Shown one piece after another: positions 7,656 to 8,788 of a stretch of DNA of 8,788 nt. The first letter of the stretch is position 1. Every line of letters starts with the position of its first letter. The DNA comes from an uncultured Oscillospiraceae bacterium (GTDB lineage: Bacteria > Bacillota > Clostridia > Oscillospirales > Acutalibacteraceae): positions 1-8,788 of the forward strand of contig CAJJLZ010000049.1 of the NCBI GenBank assembly GCA_905192745.1, given 5' to 3'. Under the pieces are notes generated by a model. That model was not told where the DNA came from. It was given only the letters and a program-made list of their open reading frames with translations, and ran no database searches. Both the position numbers and the translations under genes were made by a program.

Positions 7656-7696
7656 AAAAAAATCCCTTCGCCTCCCTGTCAAGAGGCGAAGGGATT
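7656..7696 (-). terminator. T-box regulated intrinsic terminator
   Basis: On the - strand a perfect 14-bp stem (bases 7683-7696 pairing with 7661-7674) with an eight-base loop runs into seven consecutive T (7656-7662). It lies at the 3' end of the T-box leader, 52 bases before ilvB. Its 5' arm overlaps the 3' arm of the antiterminator, so the two structures exclude each other: when tRNA is charged the terminator forms and ilvB to leuD are not transcribed. Confidence 0.95.
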
Positions 7697-7872
7697 CATC
7701 GTTCTGAAATCCTTCTCCGCGGTACCACTCTTTTTGCCCAAAACCGGGCCGCTCAGCGCATCGGGCAAACTCATTCATTATAACGACTGCCGAATGCGGT
7801 CCCGGATAACGGCGGGAAGACCGTTCTCGCTTACTCCGGCCGGGGGCCGTTTGGGCGGAAAGCTCGGGAGGT

Positions 7873-7875
7873 GAT
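7873..7875 (-). promoter_or_regulatory. T-box specifier codon AUC (isoleucine)
   Basis: On the - strand the 3' side of the stem I internal loop reads GGAAT-ATC-ACC. By analogy with known T-boxes, the triplet between the GAA motif plus one base and the following conserved purine is the specifier. It is AUC, decoded by tRNA-Ile. Neighbouring frames would give UAU, AUA or UCA; only AUA (also isoleucine) would also suit the operon. Confidence 0.7.
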
Positions 7876-7974
7876 ATTCCGGCGCCCGCTCAGCCGCCTT
7901 GCACCAACCGGCGGCTCTCTGCATGAGAAGAACGCTGTACTTGTCCCCGTCATCGCTTTTACGATATTGGTATA

Positions 7975-8003
7975 ATAATACCGAATACCCACTGGTTTGT
8001 CAA
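7975..8003 (-). promoter_or_regulatory. Sigma-A promoter of the ilvB-ilvN-cimA-leuC-leuD operon
   Basis: On the - strand TTGACA (7998-8003), a 17-base spacer and TATTAT (7975-7980, five of six matches) form a near-consensus promoter. The start site would be near 7968, about nine bases before the GCG/GACGGGG of stem I, which fits the T-box leader well. An imperfect inverted repeat GGTAT-AATA-ATACC (7969-7982) overlaps the -10. Confidence 0.88.
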
Positions 8004-8006
8004 GAG

Positions 8007-8016
8007 CGAAATTTCG
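8007..8016. repeat. 10-bp perfect palindrome next to the ilv -35
   Basis: CGAAATTTCG is its own reverse complement and lies three bases upstream of the -35 hexamer. It could be an operator half-site pair for a repressor or activator acting on top of the T-box, but a palindrome of this length can occur by chance. No second copy was seen near the other promoters. Confidence 0.35.
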
Positions 8017-8081
8017 ACAATTTGCCCCGAAAAAAGAGGTTGACGATCCGCTTTATTCCCTCCACAGCGGCTCATCCGTCC

Positions 8082-8699
8082 TTACGGCTGCCCGGCATCG
8101 GCCGCACCACTGCACAAAACGTTTCCTTCGGCGATGACGCTTCCGCTGATATAGCCGCATTTCACATCGCCGCCCGCCTGTACGCTTCCGTTGATATAAC
8201 CCTTGCATTCCACCGCGTCGCCGGCGCTTACGCCGCCTTCCACCATGCCGCAGGACACGGACCCGCCGGCGTTCACATCGCCTTCGACGTTGCCGCAGTT
8301 TACTCCTCCCCCCGCGTCTACAAACCCTTCGACATTGCCGCAGTTCACTCCGCCGCCGGCGTTCACATCGCCTTCGACGTTGCCGCAGTTGATTCCGCCG
8401 CCCGCATCCGCGTATCCTCCCACATTACCGCAGTTGATTCCACCGCCGGCGTCTGCGTTCCCCAGCACATCACCGCACTCGATTCCGAGCCGGCTTTCCA
8501 CGTTCAGGGCGGGGCCTTCGTATACAAAACGAATTTCCGGCCGGCGGGCATCCTCCTCCGCCATCAACCGCTGTCCGATAAATACCGCCGCGCGGAGCGT
8601 CCCGTCGTCCTCCCAGGGAAGGGATTCCGCAAGCCGTGTCGGCTCGGAAGACGGCGGAGCAAACATTCGGTCAACGGACACCTGAAATATCTGCGCCAA
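8082..8699 (-). CDS. HTH-remnant protein with cysteine-bearing 15-residue repeats (bactofilin-like)
   Basis: The function is unknown. From TTG 8699 the product is 205 residues. Residues 1-13 (AQIFQVSVDRMF) plus about 15 further in-frame codons upstream resemble the last helices of an XRE-type helix-turn-helix, typically written as CPDI-x-LPxLAxIFxVSVDxLF. Residues 26-70 form a linker module (LPWEDDGTLRAAVF, then FVYEGPALNVES). Residues 71-196 are glycine-rich repeats of the form EGDVNAGGGVNCGNV. They carry nine cysteines at 75, 90, 105, 120, 135, 150, 165, 181 and 196, so eight intervals of which seven are exactly 15 residues. Such repeats should fold as a beta-solenoid with the cysteines stacked on one face. 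I recall clostridial HTH proteins with this kind of tail, but could not search. The start is uncertain: no good ribosome binding site precedes TTG 8699, and the frame is closed by a stop at 8748-8750. It may be 5'-truncated. Confidence 0.6.
   Translation of the reverse strand: MAQIFQVSVDRMFAPPSSEPTRLAESLPWEDDGTLRAAVFIGQRLMAEEDARRPEIRFVYEGPALNVESRLGIECGDVLGNADAGGGINCGNVGGYADAGGGINCGNVEGDVNAGGGVNCGNVEGFVDAGGGVNCGNVEGDVNAGGSVSCGMVEGGVSAGDAVECKGYINGSVQAGGDVKCGYISGSVIAEGNVLCSGAADAGQP
8112..8474 (-). repeat. Tandem 45-bp coding repeats
   Basis: Eight consecutive units of 45 bases (one of 48) encode the 15-residue repeats with one cysteine each. At DNA level the best-conserved pair is a 38-base identical stretch at 8263-8300 and 8353-8390, exactly 90 bases (two units) apart. 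The unit between them is more diverged. This alternating pattern suggests that a two-unit block was duplicated or gene-converted recently. Confidence 0.85.
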
Positions 8700-8747
8700 C
8701 AGGGGAAGCGAGGTGATATCCGGACAACAGACGCCGGTATCACATAG
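8700..8747 (-). other. In-frame HTH-like coding remnant upstream of the repeat-protein start
   Basis: Reading the same frame upstream of TTG 8699 gives LCDTGVCCPDITSLPLL, preceded by TAA at 8748-8750. The DTGVCCPDITSLPLLAQIF string closely resembles the conserved end of XRE-type HTH domains (WExGxxCPDIxLLPxLAxIF), with C-D where W-E is usual. So similarity to protein extends beyond any available start codon. Immediately upstream all three frames contain stops within about 40 bases. This points to loss of the gene's 5' end, or to a frame-disrupting change near 8745. Confidence 0.5.
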
Positions 8748-8774
8748 TTAAAGATATTGGTATCATTCAATCAA
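8745..8774 (-). promoter_or_regulatory. Weak possible promoter for the repeat protein
   Basis: On the - strand TTGATT (8769-8774), an 18-base spacer and TAACTA (8745-8750) resemble a poor sigma-A promoter. It overlaps the HTH remnant's apparent break point and would give a message starting inside the remnant. The match is weak. Confidence 0.2.
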
Positions 8775-8788
8775 TTTTGCCGATAAAG

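Larger units (their letters stand above)
7656..7968 (-). promoter_or_regulatory. T-box leader, apparent isoleucine (AUC) specifier
   Basis: This is a tRNA-sensing leader RNA of about 313 bases, reading leftward into ilvB. The T-box core GAGTGGTACCGCGG lies at 7717-7730. Its bulge presents UGGU, which pairs with the ACCA end of a tRNA with discriminator A. The antiterminator forms by AAGAG (7728-7732) pairing with CTCTT (7681-7685), GCG with CGC, and GGATT with AATCC. Stem I shows the AGUA loop-E motif (7938-7941), an apical stem GCCGCC/GGCGGC (7893-7898 with 7910-7915), and the specifier context GGAATATCACC. There the triplet AUC (7873-7875) stands after GGAAU and before A, as in other T-boxes. 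Stem III uses TTTGCCC/GGGCAAA (7763-7769 with 7733-7739). The isoleucine call rests on reading the triplet by position and on the cimA-containing operon. Confidence 0.95.

Noticed and set aside
6143..7783. A second long + strand frame (about 546 codons) opposite ilvB and the T-box
   Set aside because: It runs across ilvB and into the T-box terminator, with the same H/R/G/P-rich composition. It is an antisense shadow.
8018..8081. A terminator for the repeat-protein gene (T-run near 8031-8036 on the - strand)
   Set aside because: The only nearby stem is five base pairs with a long loop and is not adjacent to the T-run, so read-through into the ilv leader cannot be excluded.
8112..8474. Regular repeats considered as a CRISPR array
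   Set aside because: There are no unique spacers between the repeats, the period is a multiple of three, and the array is in frame within one protein.
7899..8747. A 282-codon + strand frame opposite the repeat protein
   Set aside because: It crosses the ilv promoter and the 5' end of the T-box. The repetition in its translation is only the complement of the cysteine repeats.
7963..8763. The 11-base string GATATTGGTAT shared by the ilv promoter (7963-7973) and the right edge (8753-8763)
   Set aside because: Several 11-base repeats are expected by chance in a window of this size, and the flanking bases do not match.

Overview
The window looks like chromosomal DNA from a fairly GC-rich member of the Firmicutes (class Clostridia, plausibly Oscillospiraceae). 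The basis is a canonical T-box leader, consensus sigma-A promoters, Shine-Dalgarno initiation and a Clostridia-style gene with a repeat domain. The taxon is inferred and was not tested by a search.

Layout from left to right. Bases 1-311 carry no convincing complete gene. They hold two divergent sigma-A-type promoters, one reading left out of the window and one a perfect TTGACA-17 bp-TATAAT reading right, followed by an early intrinsic-terminator-like hairpin (168-204). A MATE-family multidrug/cation antiporter gene follows on the + strand, probably from a TTG at 327 with a strong ribosome binding site; an ATG at 312 is the alternative. It ends at a symmetrical 18-bp hairpin (1822-1861) that can terminate transcription from both sides, because everything to its right is on the - strand.

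Bases 1881-8003 form one - strand transcription unit read from right to left: promoter (7975-8003), T-box leader with an apparent isoleucine AUC specifier (about 7656-7968), ilvB, ilvN, cimA, leuC, leuD, then the shared terminator. IlvB and IlvN form acetohydroxyacid synthase. CimA makes citramalate from pyruvate and acetyl-CoA. LeuC and LeuD form an isopropylmalate/methylmalate isomerase. Together they give most of a threonine-independent route to 2-oxobutyrate and the first common step of branched-chain amino acid synthesis, controlled by uncharged tRNA, most likely tRNA-Ile. leuA, leuB, ilvC, ilvD and ilvE are not in this block and would have to be elsewhere.

Bases 8082-8750 carry, also on the - strand, an unusual small protein gene. 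It has the tail of an XRE-type helix-turn-helix module, a short linker domain, and a glycine-rich repeat of about 15 residues with one cysteine per repeat (nine cysteines in register), probably a bactofilin-like beta-solenoid. The 5' part of the expected HTH module is missing, and stops occur in all three frames just upstream, so it may be a decapitated or remodelled gene. This gene and the terminator-containing leader of the MATE gene are the least explained parts of the window; the branched-chain operon is well understood.
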